A stretch of DNA of 64,000 nucleotides from Artemisia argyi (taxonomy: Eukaryota > Streptophyta > Magnoliopsida > Asterales > Asteraceae), in assembly GCA_030686995.1 (NCBI GenBank), contig CM060709.1, forward strand, positions 306,857,857-306,921,856, in the 5' to 3' direction. The notes under the pieces are model-generated. The model worked only from the letters and a program-made list of their open reading frames with translations. It was not told the origin of the DNA and did no database searches. Positions 46,916-57,932 of the stretch are shown one piece after another (the stretch's first letter is position 1; every line of letters begins with the position of its first letter). The translations under genes and the position numbers were made by a program.

Positions 46916-49404
46916 TGTAGAACCGTAGAGGGGGGTGAATACGGTTTCTTCGGCTTTTTAGATGTTTAAAAACTTTAAGCTAAAGAGAACACCAAGTGGT
47001 TGTATAATAAATCAACAACCACTATCACAACCAAAGTATATAAAGCAAGTAAAAGACACCACGATATATACTGGTTCGGGATGGGGGATTTATACCATCC
47101 GTACGTCCAGTTGCGAATCCGCGACTCCGATACTATTCACTAGTATAATCCTTTCGGTGGACTACAAACTGTTACAATTCACTCCACCAATATTCACCAA
47201 TATCGATGCTCACAAAGAAGGAGTTACTCCCTAACGGTATTCCGCCCTCGGAAACCACCCAAAAGAATCTCGCGATTCGACTTCACCTAAGGATCACAAA
47301 GATCTCTACCAAGACTTCCACCCGGAAGTATCAAACCCCAACTAGATCCCCAATGATCTAGGCTTGGTCACCAAGACACAAGACTTCCCTTATAAACAAT
47401 TGAATGAATGAATGTTTGTTTTATCAACCAAGTCCTAACCTAACCTAGAGACTCGATTGTAAAAGAAAGGGTATAAGAAAGAAGACCCTCGACACAATCA
47501 CAAGAGTGGATTAGGTTCTTGTGATTCTTCCCTTGCAAAGATATGTGTTCTTCCAAAGATGTTAATGTGAAAATCAAGAACACAAGATTGGAGATTGAGA
47601 TAGAGATAGAAATTTGAGAGTGTTTAGAGAGAAAGAATCTAGAGAGAAAGAATAATGGCAAGGGGTGAGGAATACAAGAGGCAAAGGTGGTATTTATAGG
47701 CCAAGAACCCAAACTTAGGAAATTTTACCAAGGCCAGCGTGTCACCCGCGCGTTAACGCGCGGGCAGCGCGCCAGGCGTCTGTAAGATTTTCCCAAGTGT
47801 TGGGTATTTGGATCTTACAAATACCTATCCTTGCTAAACCCCCAATTGTACTTCACACTAAACTTTAACATTAATCATTCTAAGGTATACCAACTCAAAT
47901 AGCCAATTTGGAAAATGTTTTGTGAAGTGTTTAAAGAGAAACCAAATTACTAAGGGTATAAAGTGTAGATGGGGTAATTTGGAAGGGGTAGAAGTGTATC
48001 TCCTCTCATGGCATAGAAAAGAGAGAAAGAATATGCCAAGGAATATTCCAATGCTTGGGGGGAAGAATGTGATAGAGGGTTGAGATGAAATGGTTTGAAT
48101 TGGATGGCTAGGATCAAAGGGAGCCTCCCTTGGTTTTCAAACAATTTGGCATGTAGTGAATGTGGATGGATGAGATGATCTCATTTGAAATGGATGGCTA
48201 GGATCAAACATGCCTAGGTTAGGGTTGAAAAGGATATTCCAAAGAAATATGTGTTGCTTGGGGGGAAAGGAGAAATGGAGGGTTGAGATGGTTTCATTTG
48301 AAATAGATGGTGGAGATCAAAGAGAGCCTCCTTTGCTTGGGGAAGAAGTGTGGATCAATGGTTGACATGGTTTTGGTTTGAATTGGATGGTGAGGATCAA
48401 AACCATGTGGTGGTATAGGAAAAGGGATTGGATAGATGGTTGAGATGTGTTTGATTTGAATTCAATGGCTAGGATGAGAGGAGCCTTATTAGGGTTTCAA
48501 ACAATTCCCCATGTGTTAGAAATGAAGGGATGAGATGTGTTGTAAGGGAATGGATGGTTTAGATGTAGTGTGTAAGGGAATATGTAAGGGTGTAAGAGAT
48601 TGTGTAAGAGAATATTTAATTTGGATATGATTGGTTTTTGTCTTTTGTATAAGTGGGATTAAGAGAAGATTAAGACATAATCTAATTTTCATTAAGAAGA
48701 AAAGGTTTACACAATTAAGATTATAAGTTGAGAAAATCATAGGTTACTTATAAGTTCAAGTAATACAACGTCGAGAATCCATAGTTTCATATCTCGTGAC
48801 TTTCCACGACTCGACGTTCTCAACTAATACCTTGGTTCAAACAAGTTAACTGCTTTGACTTGATGTAAAGCATAACCTAAGTGGGAAAGGATGCGTTTAC
48901 GCAAAGTGACCTTTGACTTAGTTTGACCAATAAGGGAGTAAACCCGTTACGTAATTAAAGAAGACGTAAGCACGGGATATGAGCATATGGATGCTTCAAC
49001 ACGATGTCACGTGAAATATATAAGCTCTCTAAGTTTAGAAAAGCCTTGGCTAGAGGCGATAGTTAGAAAACATGAGTTGGCGTTTTCCCGTAAATGGGTG
49101 TTCTAAAAGTGGGATCTCTCAAGTCTCAAAACTCGTTTCGAGTGTTCTCAATTAAGCACATAACATATTCATACCTGTATTGAAATATCCATATTTGTCG
49201 GGTAAGGGTAAAGCCGACTTTCAAAATTCGCCCGGAACCATACAGACTCATGGCGTGTCACCCGCGCGCTGACGCGCGGGCAGCGCGTCAGGAGCAGACA
49301 TTGGCTCCGGCGATTTTGAGCTAACGTTTGTTATTTTATGTGTTTCGATGGTTTGTTTGTCATCATTAAAATATAAAAGAGATCTTGATCATGTTGCCTC
49401 AACA
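46916..49404 (-). mobile_element. Solo LTR, 2.5 kb, inside E2 5' LTR
   Basis: It begins TGTAGAACCGTAGAGG and ends TGTTGCCTCAACA, with TG...CA termini, and is flanked by the perfect duplication GGGTC (46911-46915 and 49405-49409). On the minus strand a CCTATAAATA box lies at 47700-47691, so the LTR reads leftward. Two GC-rich palindromes, CCCGCGCGTTAACGCGCGGG at 47745-47764 and a two-mismatch copy at 49261-49280, sit in GTGTCA...CAGCGCG contexts. Size and the GAGGGGGGTGAAT stretch near the left end recall SIRE-type Copia LTRs, as inference. Confidence 0.8.
47691..47700 (-). promoter_or_regulatory. TATA box of solo LTR
   Basis: Minus strand CCTATAAATA, well placed about 1.7 kb into the LTR. 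Confidence 0.55.
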
Positions 49405-49444
49405 GGGTCCTAAGTTTTACATCATTCCACACATGTTTAAGATC

Positions 49445-49536
<92 letters not shown>

Positions 49537-49807
49537 TAAGGAGGAAAATAAGAGAAAGTTTCTTATTCCATATGAACCAACACCCTCCTTGGAGGGTTAC
49601 ATGACTATTTATACTACTAGTCTAGGGCTTCACATGACTTTCTACTTGTTACATAACTAGCCCTCAGACTTTAACAAAACATGTAAGCTTTAATAAACTA
49701 ACATAAAACATATTACTTAATAAAACTTAACATAAATAATAAACTAATGCAACCTATTACAAGACTCATTGACTCGATAATGATCGTCATTTCAAGCGTT
49801 CCCAACA
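49405..49807 (-). repeat. E2 5' LTR, main part
   Basis: It matches 10003-10348 closely from GGGTCCTAAG to GCGTTCCCAACA. A minus-strand TATAAATAG lies near 49605-49613. The next five bases TTGAC equal those before E1 at 7635-7639. Confidence 0.85.
49446..49534. repeat. (GA)n microsatellite
   Basis: An uninterrupted AG run of about 89 bp in the E2 5' LTR; the 3' LTR has only a few GA units followed by AAGATATATTTTAG at the same place. Confidence 0.95.
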
Positions 49808-49812
49808 TTGAC

Positions 49813-50933
49813 TATGGTTGTTATTCCCAGGTATGAACTAGACGAAGGGCAATACGTGTCTGGCATACTAACCGGGTGAGCTTCGCATTCTCCTATCCTT
49901 TTAAAAGGTTATCAGAATTTATGAAAGGTGATCAGAATTTAGTAACGTTTGTGATTGTCCGTACATGTTGCTGGACCTTATTGGCATGTCTTGATAGGAA
50001 GAAAAGGTTCGATAACAGTCTACTTTCCCCACCTGGAAACTGATGTGGTGTGTCCAACTACTCATGTATGTACTGAAAGACCGAACAGAGATCGGTTGAC
50101 AGTCTGTTTGGATTTAGGTGCTGCACCAGTTCACACGCTGTTTGGGTGAGTAATAGAGATCAGCCGTTTAAGATGTCCGATGGGTTTGAAACTACCTTGA
50201 GAACTGACCAGGGTGCGAAAATGTTGCTTTCTGTGATTAACGATTTCGGCCAACTGATACAATCTAAGGCATTGTTCATCTAACCTAATTTTAAATGGGA
50301 CTGAAATGGGTGCGGTTGAGGCCTTCAATTGGTGGGTTTTAGATGTTGAAACGGGAGCTGAGATAGGTGCGTTTGGGCGCTGAAATGAGGCCTAATACGT
50401 GTCCGTTTACGGGCTAAAATGGTGGGTTTTGACTCTGAAATGGGTCACTTAGGGGTCAAATGGGTGTGTGTTTGGGGGCTGAAATCTGGGTCTTTAAGTG
50501 CTAAAACAAGGGCTGATACACAACGCTTGGTGTCTGATGTCAACAAGCAGGCAGATGCTGTGAAGGAGTAGGTATACTGTATGCCTTTTGTTAAGTCAGT
50601 TGTTACAAATATGAATACTTAGCTTATTGTAATTATACTCAACTACCAACCCGTGTCAAACAATACTATGATGAGTTTGACAAAGTGACATAATTGGTTC
50701 TTTTTAATCATCATGATATTGTTGAATTATAAACATTTTCTATTAGAATCAAACAGGACTGTTGGTGTATACATTGGTATTCATTTATATCATATATAGC
50801 ATTGTTGGTGATGATTTTAGTTTTTGTCATATAGAGTTTACAAGCAGTAGTAAATAAAACTGCTTTGTAACACGGACTTTCCTTAACAGCTTATGATATG
50901 AAGATACTGTGCAATGCCATCATATACAAACTC
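49813..50933. other. Host DNA right of the nest, decayed exon-like pieces
   Basis: After TTATTCCCAG a piece at about 49829-49876 reads YELDEGQYVSGILTG and is followed by GGTGAGC, an exon-like layout. A 64-codon open frame at 49955-50149 also ends at a GTGAGT. Phases do not join cleanly with the left locus. Around 50330-50520 a loose repeat with GGGCTGAAATGGGTG units occurs. I cannot name a gene. Confidence 0.3.
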
Positions 50934-50951
50934 CCCGCGGCAATGCGCGGG
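50934..50951. other. Helitron-like 3' hairpin
   Basis: CCCGCGGCAATGCGCGGG, a 6-bp stem close to the AT-rich context of plant Helitron 3' ends. No CTRR terminus or matching 5' end was found, so it may be a relic. Confidence 0.35.
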
Positions 50952-50959
50952 TGAACATC

Positions 50960-51789
50960 CTCGTTAATTATTAAAGGGCACTTTGGTAATATCATCCGAA
51001 CACTCCCCAATAACAAATTGGCTGTTAACCAATTCCTTTCATTCCACTTCCCTTAAATTAACCACTACCACCAATAGATCCGGCGGCGACAATAATAGAT
51101 CCGGTGGCTAGATTTAAAGCACTAAAATGATTTTTAAGATTTTTATCAAGAAACTGGGGGTTTAAGTTTTAGTGAGTATTTTTAACAATTGATTGAGGGG
51201 ATTTGTTCGGAAGCCCCTACTAATCACTCGACCATGTTCAATCTCATCATAACAATAACCTAAAAGTGTTAATCGAATGAGTAAGGTTTGGTATAAGAGG
51301 TGGTTTGTGAATGTGAATTTGAGGGTGTTTAATGTTGTGTAACGATGGAGGGTGAGGAGGCGGGTTATAAGGTTGATTTATTCGGGGTCGGGGTTGAATT
51401 GGATTGGTGTAATGAGTGATGTTGATGATGATGGAAGTGAGAATACAATCGAGTGGTGATAGGTGTACGGAGAGTTTGTTTGAACATTGGATTTTGTTGT
51501 TGTCAGGTTTGAAACTTTGAATGGAAGTGAAGTTTGGCAAGTATTTGACTTCCTTTATTTATACGTAAGAGTTTAAGTTACAAAAGGTCCTTTGTCTTTA
51601 GAATTTATTCAATACTTAAATGTTTAACTATCACCACTTTGAATTAAAAATTATATTAGGTGATGTAGTAGTGGTGAATTTTAGAGTGAGATGAAAAAGA
51701 TGGTAAATGATATGAGTTGTTGATTTTTGGTTTTAAAAGTTATAGTGGTGAATTTTTTGAGACGTGTTTGTTGTATCTAGTCTAGTGAT
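50960..51789. other. Intergenic DNA
   Basis: No supported gene. A 97-codon minus-strand frame (51540-51247) is His/Pro/Ile rich and low-complexity, so it is not called. Confidence 0.5.
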
Positions 51790-52225
51790 TCTTTTGACGA
51801 ATCCTTTGTGATTCATACAAAATCACATGGGATTTATACAGAATCCCATGTGATTCTCTCTGATCCCTTGTGATTCATATAGAATCTCAAGGGATTCATT
51901 GTGAATCCATTGAGATTCATACAACATCTCATATGATTTATACAGAATCCCATGGGATTTATACAGATTACCCATGTGATCAAACAAAATATAAGTAACA
52001 AACATTATATATTCAAAGTGAACAAGAATTTTTCTCGTAACATTACACAACAAATATAGAATCTCAAGTGACATTCTTTGATGAATCACTTGTAATTCAT
52101 AAAGATTACCCATGTGATTCATACAGAATCACATAAAAATACTCTTCAAGTATCTTTATTAAATCCCATGAGATTCTGTATGAATCTCAAGGGATCAGAG
52201 AGAATCACATTGGATTTTGTATAAC
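51790..52225. repeat. Palindromic GAATCNCATGNGATTC minisatellite
   Basis: A dense series of AATCCCATGTGATTC, GAATCTCAAGGGATTC and related units on both strands, linked by ATACA spacers. Because the unit is its own near-reverse-complement, the block can fold into many short hairpins. Confidence 0.8.
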
Positions 52226-52389
52226 AACATACAACTTTTTAATAAAGAGATTCCAAGAGCTCATTTCAACAATCATATAAAAAAACATCTACCCTTAAAA
52301 AGATGTGACATAAAAGTATAAAACTCCAAAACAGTGATTTACTCATTTGTACAAATCATATAAAAAACATCTATCCATGGGATTTTTTT

Positions 52390-52565
52390 ACGAACACCGT
52401 GAGATTTTTTTGGACGGAAATTTTGGAAAAAAAATCGTCTTTTTACGAATCCCGTGGGATTTTTCTGGACGGAAATTTTGAAGAAAAAAAATCGTCTTTT
52501 TACGAATCCCATGGGATTTTTTACGAATCCTGTGGGATTTTTTTAGACGGAAATTTTGAAAAAAA
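52390..52565. repeat. Tandem repeat with CCCATGGGATTTTT and GACGGAAATTTTG
   Basis: Three copies of a roughly 65-bp unit: ACGAATCCCGTGGGATTTTT, then GGACGGAAATTTTG, then an A run and TCGTCTTTTT. It continues the palindromic theme of the block before it. Confidence 0.8.
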
Positions 52566-52958
52566 AGTTTGTCGAAAGTATATAACAATGCATATATATA
52601 TAAAGATGATTTAATTTCTCGTCACGATGGTGTATTTTTGGTAGCTTGAAGATTTACTGTTTGCAAGATATGTTGTTTTTTTTTTAAAGGTGGAAAGTGG
52701 GTTTTTATATTAAATGAGCTAAAATGCTAATTTTGCTCTCCCTTTGTTATTTTTTGGTTTGATCTTAGCCATTAAATGAAAAGTGGATAGATAGTTGAGA
52801 TTGACTTATTTGTTTTTTAAATGATACAGTACATGTTTTGCAAGTATGTCACCTCATTTCACCATATTTTTTAAAATTTTGTGTATTTTAATTCAACATT
52901 CATTTTAATATATTCTTATTAGTTTTTAGTTTTTATATTTTTAGTAGGTTTATTTTTA

Positions 52959-53577
52959 TCTATACTACTATATAATGCATCTAATTTCAAACCTAACTTC
53001 TAACTAAAAATTAAGATAAAGAGCTCCAATTATGAGGTGACATGTGTCACTTCTCAACTAACTCCAAGCCTAACTCTTAACCAAAAATTAAGATAAAGAG
53101 CTTCAATCATAAGATGACATGTGTCCCTCTAACTTAATATTCACCTTTATTTTCAAATTGAAATATCTTTTTATCTATTTTTTTTATGATATACTTTCAC
53201 CATATTTTTAAAAATTTTTGTTCCTTTTAATTCAACATTCATTTTTTTAGTGGGTTTATTTATTTTTAATTCAAAATTTTATCATTTTAACATTTATTTC
53301 AATTAATACAATCTTGATTTGACAAAATCATATACTTTTGGGGGGAGTGTTTGACGGGTAAGAGATTACGAGGGTATTTCTATATGTGGGAATAATAATG
53401 TCACGGGAAAGCAACGGGAAACTCAAACAAATAAATACAACTAACATATACATTCGGAGTGTTGTGAAACGAATTCATTAAATGTGTAGGGAATTGCGGG
53501 AAAAGTTGGGCTATCAATTCGTTTACTATATTATAATACAACTATGTTTATCGCCGATGTGCGCGGGTATCAACTAT
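52959..53577 (+). mobile_element. Non-autonomous Helitron
   Basis: It starts TCTATACTACTATATAATGC after an A and ends in a GC-rich hairpin region (TCGCCGATGTGCGCGGGTAT, 53550-53569) followed by CAACTAT; the final CTRR appears mutated. It contains the same duplicated AAAATTAAGATAA and GACATGTGTCACTT units as 2332-2500, so both belong to one family. No Rep/helicase coding. Confidence 0.7.
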
Positions 53578-53680
53578 ATATAACAAACAACCTGAGTAAG
53601 AGAAGTTGAGATCATAAAATCACGATCCCATATTCCAAAACTAAATGAGCTACTGCGAGATTTTTTAACTGGATACTAGA

Positions 53681-56384
53681 TTACCAAGTCATGCTTTTGA
53701 AAGAGAAGGGAGAGTAAATGGGGGTTTGGGACATCTTATATGATTTGTTTATAGGCACTTCAGAATAAGTATCCAAAAGCAGCCCTGCAAGTGAAGCTGG
53801 ATCCTTCACCAAAGTATCCACAAATCCTTTTACAATTCTAACATCTTTTTCACTTGCGCTCAAGATATACCAGGTGAGAAATCTCTTCCTAAAACCGGTA
53901 TCTATATATCCTTCACATTCTAACCATCTGATCACCTTCACGTAACACGCAAAGTCCAGATCATTTGATACCTTCTCGGATCCATTATCAACATTCTTAT
54001 TTGACGGCTTTGTTGGGGGTTTTCTTGTCAAATTTGCATCTTTTACACTTTCTTTCTTGCAAGGGGTGATGGATAAACTGGCAGAAGTAGTGGGAGCAAA
54101 AGGGTCAGAACCTTTGTCATTGCTTACATCATTTCTGGAAGATTTCTTGATGATATCTAATGCATCATTTTTTATGGCAACCTCCTTATCCTTTTGCTTA
54201 TTAACAATACTTTTGTTGTCATCTTCAACTGGTGAGTGATTTGAGAAGCTGCTAGAATTGGTTGGTGGGCTTTTCTCATCATCATTGCTTGTTTGAAATG
54301 AGATTTCTTCGCTTCCCAATTCGCGGGTACTTTCAAATTGGACAATTTTTAGAATGTATTGTGTTGATGGAGTTAAACCCGTTACTAAGAACTTGATACT
54401 ACTTGGTGCAAACAATGTAAGTGTTGGTTTTGTAGGATAATCTGTATCTTCCGCTTTTCGATGCCACACTATATATCTATATGTCGTTGTGTTTGTATCC
54501 ATGACATATTGATCTCCAGAACCCAGAACCACAAATGCTGATGTGGAAAATATGTTTGTGAATCTCACATTTGATATCGAGATGCCGGGATCTACATAGT
54601 TTTTGACAAATAAAATGTCAACCTACAGAGCTTTAAGGTCAAACAAACTAAATTCTAACTTCAAAATTAACTTTTAAAAAAGCTGAAATTTGGTATTCTA
54701 GAATTCAAGATAGGAAACCAATAACATATTTACAATAAACTTTTAGTCAAATCCAAACAAAAACCATACTAGTTTTGACCCATAATCAGTTGACCTCAAA
54801 ATTCAAATACTTTCAAAACAACAAGTGAATCAAAATGCCTAAAAGCAAGAAAGAGGGAAAGAAGAAAATATACCGTTGAACGTGGAGTTGGATAAGACAG
54901 AATCTAAGGATTCAAGTGCAAGGGCGCATAGCTTTTGAACTTCTTGTTGCGAAGAAAGTTCATAGTCTAAATATTTGCATTTCTCCATTGCTTCATTTAC
55001 AAGATTCTGAAGCTTTTGATACCGTAGGGTCCCGGCCAAGAGCTTTTGGCATACAGAAACACGATAAAGCACAATGTCAGCCCGTCCAGTGTCCCTTGCT
55101 ATTGTCATTTGTTTTCTCCAATATCTGTATATCGCTTGAGTTTTTGGTCCATTACAAAAAGACTTGATGGTAAATTTGTTATGACAACTTTAACCCGTTT
55201 GAGATTATCTAGAATAACTAACAGTCCAGCTACTTATATATAGAAAAAGAAAAAATATTCGAACCAAAAGGTGTTTTGCAGGTTGACCCAGCTCAAACAA
55301 AAATACAAAACATTTTGACCCATTTCAAACCGAACCAGTTTGGACCCATCAATCAACCCGCATCACATATCCAGCTTTCCATCTTAAAATGTATTATTTC
55401 AATGCTGAATCTGGTAAAAATTGTGAAAAATTGGATTTATTATTGAGCTATAATAAGAGAAACATGGAACGAAACTTACCCAAGTAAATCATTCAATTCA
55501 CCGCAAGATACACACAAAAAGCTCCCATCAGGTCCTTTATTTTTCCCGTCGTTTGGAAGGCCTGATTTTTCATGTTTTAACGCGCATTCTAGGTGACATG
55601 ACATGCCACAGGAACTACAAACCAACCACAAACTTGGATCCCTATTAAAATCATACAGATAACAAATACAACAAGAACATCTTTTACAAAATGCCACATC
55701 TTGACTCAACTTATCTCTACAAGCAGAATTCTTGCAAAATACATCATTTTTGTCAACTACACCAACATCAACAATGTCGGCTAATGAATGACGATCCAGA
55801 ACAACATTTAAACGATCAGGGTTATCAGATATCCTATGTCTTTTTGCAGTTCTTTGATGACCATCGGTTTGAGACTGAATATGCAACTCCATTTGCATGT
55901 CCCTTAGGGCGTTGGCTAAATCACTGTGCGATGGAGCATTTGTGTCAACGAACCCATCGATTTGAGACTGGATATGTGAGTCGCTAGCGCCATGGCCCAC
56001 ATCACCGTACGATGGAGCACTTGTATTAACGCACTCATCGGTTTGAGAGTACGCCTGTACGTCCCATGGGATGTGGCCCACATCACTGTAGGACGGAGCA
56101 TTTGCGTCAATAAGCCCATCAGTTGATTCGGATCGAGACTGAATATACGAGTGTCCTGTGATGTGGGCGTGGCCCACATCGCTATATGATGGAGCATTTG
56201 TGTTAACAAAACTATCGGTTTGAGACTGGATATGCGAGTCTCTTGCGCTGTGGGCCATCTCACTGTACGATGGAGGTTTATTGTATACATCGTCTGCAGC
56301 CAGCTGCATTTGAAGGTCGGACCATTTTGGGTTGTACACTTGTTCTTCAGCGGATGTGTTCATTTTACCCAATGAGAAAGACAT
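53681..56384 (-). CDS. VIL: VIN3-like (VEL/VIL family) PHD-FN3-VID protein
   Basis: Three coding exons on the minus strand: 56384-55480, 55124-54874 and 54591-53681 (905, 251 and 911 nt; phases 2 and 1 close exactly; 688 aa). Junctions use GG|GTAAGT, ACAG|AT, CG|GTATAT and GTAG|AT. Residues about 37-175 hold five repeats of PPSYSEMAH/APSYSDVGH with HIQSQTD spacers. A basic motif (KRHRIS) precedes the VEL-type PHD region, residues about 218-300, with CKNSACRDKL, FCKRCSCCIC, DPSLWLVC and CHLECALKHE. Exon 2 continues the helical region after the PHD. A fibronectin III domain follows at about 386-480, then a Ser/Lys linker and the C-terminal VID interaction domain (about 598-663, ending LLLDTYSE). 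Family members join Polycomb repressive complex 2 in the nucleus to silence FLC-like targets. Which paralogue this is cannot be told here. Confidence 0.92.
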
Positions 56385-56924
56385 AGGTGTATCACTGGAA
56401 TAAATATTTTAAATCGAACAAGCACACAATTAAACTAAGACTCGATGGTACTATGGAAGCAACAAAGAAGATGCAATGCAAGTGCCTATACAATGTTAAC
56501 AAGTCATGAAAAGAAAAGTTTGACTTATGTTTTTAATATGTTTAGGTTGGTAACCTTTGAGATGTTAAATAAACCAAACAGTATTAAATTATTGTTTCTT
56601 GAGTTTTCAACTCTACATTGTCGTAATTACATGTTATTACAAGGAAATTACGTGTGATAACGTATCGTTTTTAAGTGGGAAGAATGAAGCTGATTGCATC
56701 AACTTTGAGGGTGGTCAAAATGGGTTGTGATGAATGGTAACCCACGTTAAATGATGAACTTCTCAATTAAATAGTTATGGCTTCAATTCAGACGTCACCA
56801 GCTTTGTTACCACCAGTTCAAACCAACCTTTTTAACTCTGAAAGGATTTGATTGTCACTGACTGCTATATTGTTGTTATTTTGTGTCGTATGTATAAGAT
56901 TATTAAGAGTTTATGTTTATTTTT

Positions 56925-57226
56925 GAGTTAATTGCATTTTTGTTCTTTGTGGTATGGCCAAATTGCAGTTCTCAAAACTTTAAAAGTGCAGTGATAGTTC
57001 TCATTTTAAAGTTTGGGTTGTATTTTTGGTCTTTAAATAAAGTTAAATAACTAAAATACCCTTTAGCTTCTTCAGATAAGGCAAGGGTAATTTGGTCATT
57101 TCACACCAGTTAAGACCAAAAATGCAAACCAAATTTCAAAATGGGGACTATCGCTACATTTTCAAAGTTTCGGGGATCAAAATTGCAATTTGGCCATATC
57201 ATAGGGACCAAAATTGCAATTAACTC
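56925..57226. mobile_element. MITE with long terminal inverted repeats
   Basis: A 302-bp segment begins GAGTTAATTGCATTTTTG and ends with the reverse complement of GAGTTAATTGCAATTTTGG. Similarity between arms extends about 60 bp (TATGGCCAAATTGCA in both). The centre has a GGTAATTTGGTCATTTC stretch. A target duplication is not obvious in the T-rich flanks. No ORF. Confidence 0.65.
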
Positions 57227-57569
57227 TTTATTTTTTAAAACTAAACTATTAAAAATACAAGTTTTTTATTTTTAACAAAGCGTCGTACAAGCTCTTAAAT
57301 TCAAAAAGTCACTCCGGCTAGCTTATGAATATAAGCTCTATCTTATAATTTGTACTTCAACTTCAATTGCAATTCCTACATCTAGTTTTGCCAAATTAGT
57401 AAACTACAATATATTGCAACCAGACGAACGGAGACGAAAACTTGCAGCAACAAGCTTTGTGTTAACTTTGTTATGTTGTATACTTTGCAGAATTGCATGT
57501 CTTTGACAACTAAAAGAAAAATGAACCAAGTCAAAAAGTTTAATAACATTTGTGTTATGGAGTCGATGT

Positions 57570-57924
57570 CAGAGGCGGAGCCAGGATTTGAAATTAAGAG
57601 GGGCCGAAATTAACGTAAAAATTGTAGCTATAAAAATATTACTCTAAAAATGAATTTACGGTACTTTTAACCTATGATTCAACTTAACACCACAATAATT
57701 AGGAACTAAGCTAAATTTGAGAAGAATATTTTAACAAGTAAATCCATTTGATGTTGTATACTTGCATCTAATTGATTAAATTATTCGAAATTTCAATAGG
57801 AATAAGGAGGGCTTGTTGCAAATATTATTAACAAACTAGCTTATGAGCTATATCAATAATGAATAAAGTGGGTTGATTAGGGGTGACCCAGCACCCACTA
57901 GTCACCCTACTAGCTCCGCCCCTG
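57570..57924. mobile_element. hAT-type MITE with perfect 8-bp TSD
   Basis: 355 bp, starting CAGAGGCGGAGCCAGG and ending with the reverse complement of CAGGGGCGGAGCTAG, a well-known plant hAT-style terminus. Both sides carry GTCGATGT (57562-57569 and 57925-57932). The interior is AT-rich and non-coding. The intact duplication and good TIR suggest a recent insertion. Confidence 0.9.
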
Positions 57925-57932
57925 GTCGATGT

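Larger units (their letters stand above)
9999..49807 (-). mobile_element. E2: Copia-like element, minus strand, split by later insertions
   Basis: Reading on the minus strand: the 5' LTR is 49807-49405 plus 46915-46907 (split by a solo LTR), the primer-binding site is 46905-46891 (TTGGTATCAGAGCCA), then a TATCGAG leader array, a broken gag-like region (45870-43176), a long region with repeated CTCCCCCTC purine-tract complements, the tail 10911-10349, and the 3' LTR 10348-9999. The interior is interrupted between 10911 and 40452 by the Athila element. No protease, integrase or reverse transcriptase motif is visible. The right flank is TTGAC; the left flank is the end of E1 with no clear copy. 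Confidence 0.8.

Noticed and set aside
47745..47764. Helitron 3' hairpin
   Set aside because: Longer perfect palindrome than Helitron ends, no CTRR follows, and it lies inside a well-bounded LTR.
46907..49404. A complete 5' LTR of a third Copia element starting at TGTTGGG
   Set aside because: The first nine bases plus GGGTC duplication show that an LTR starting at 46916 was inserted into E2's own LTR; no partner LTR exists.
51790..52565. CRISPR-like array
   Set aside because: Spacing is irregular, units are palindromic and variable, and the genome is a plant's.
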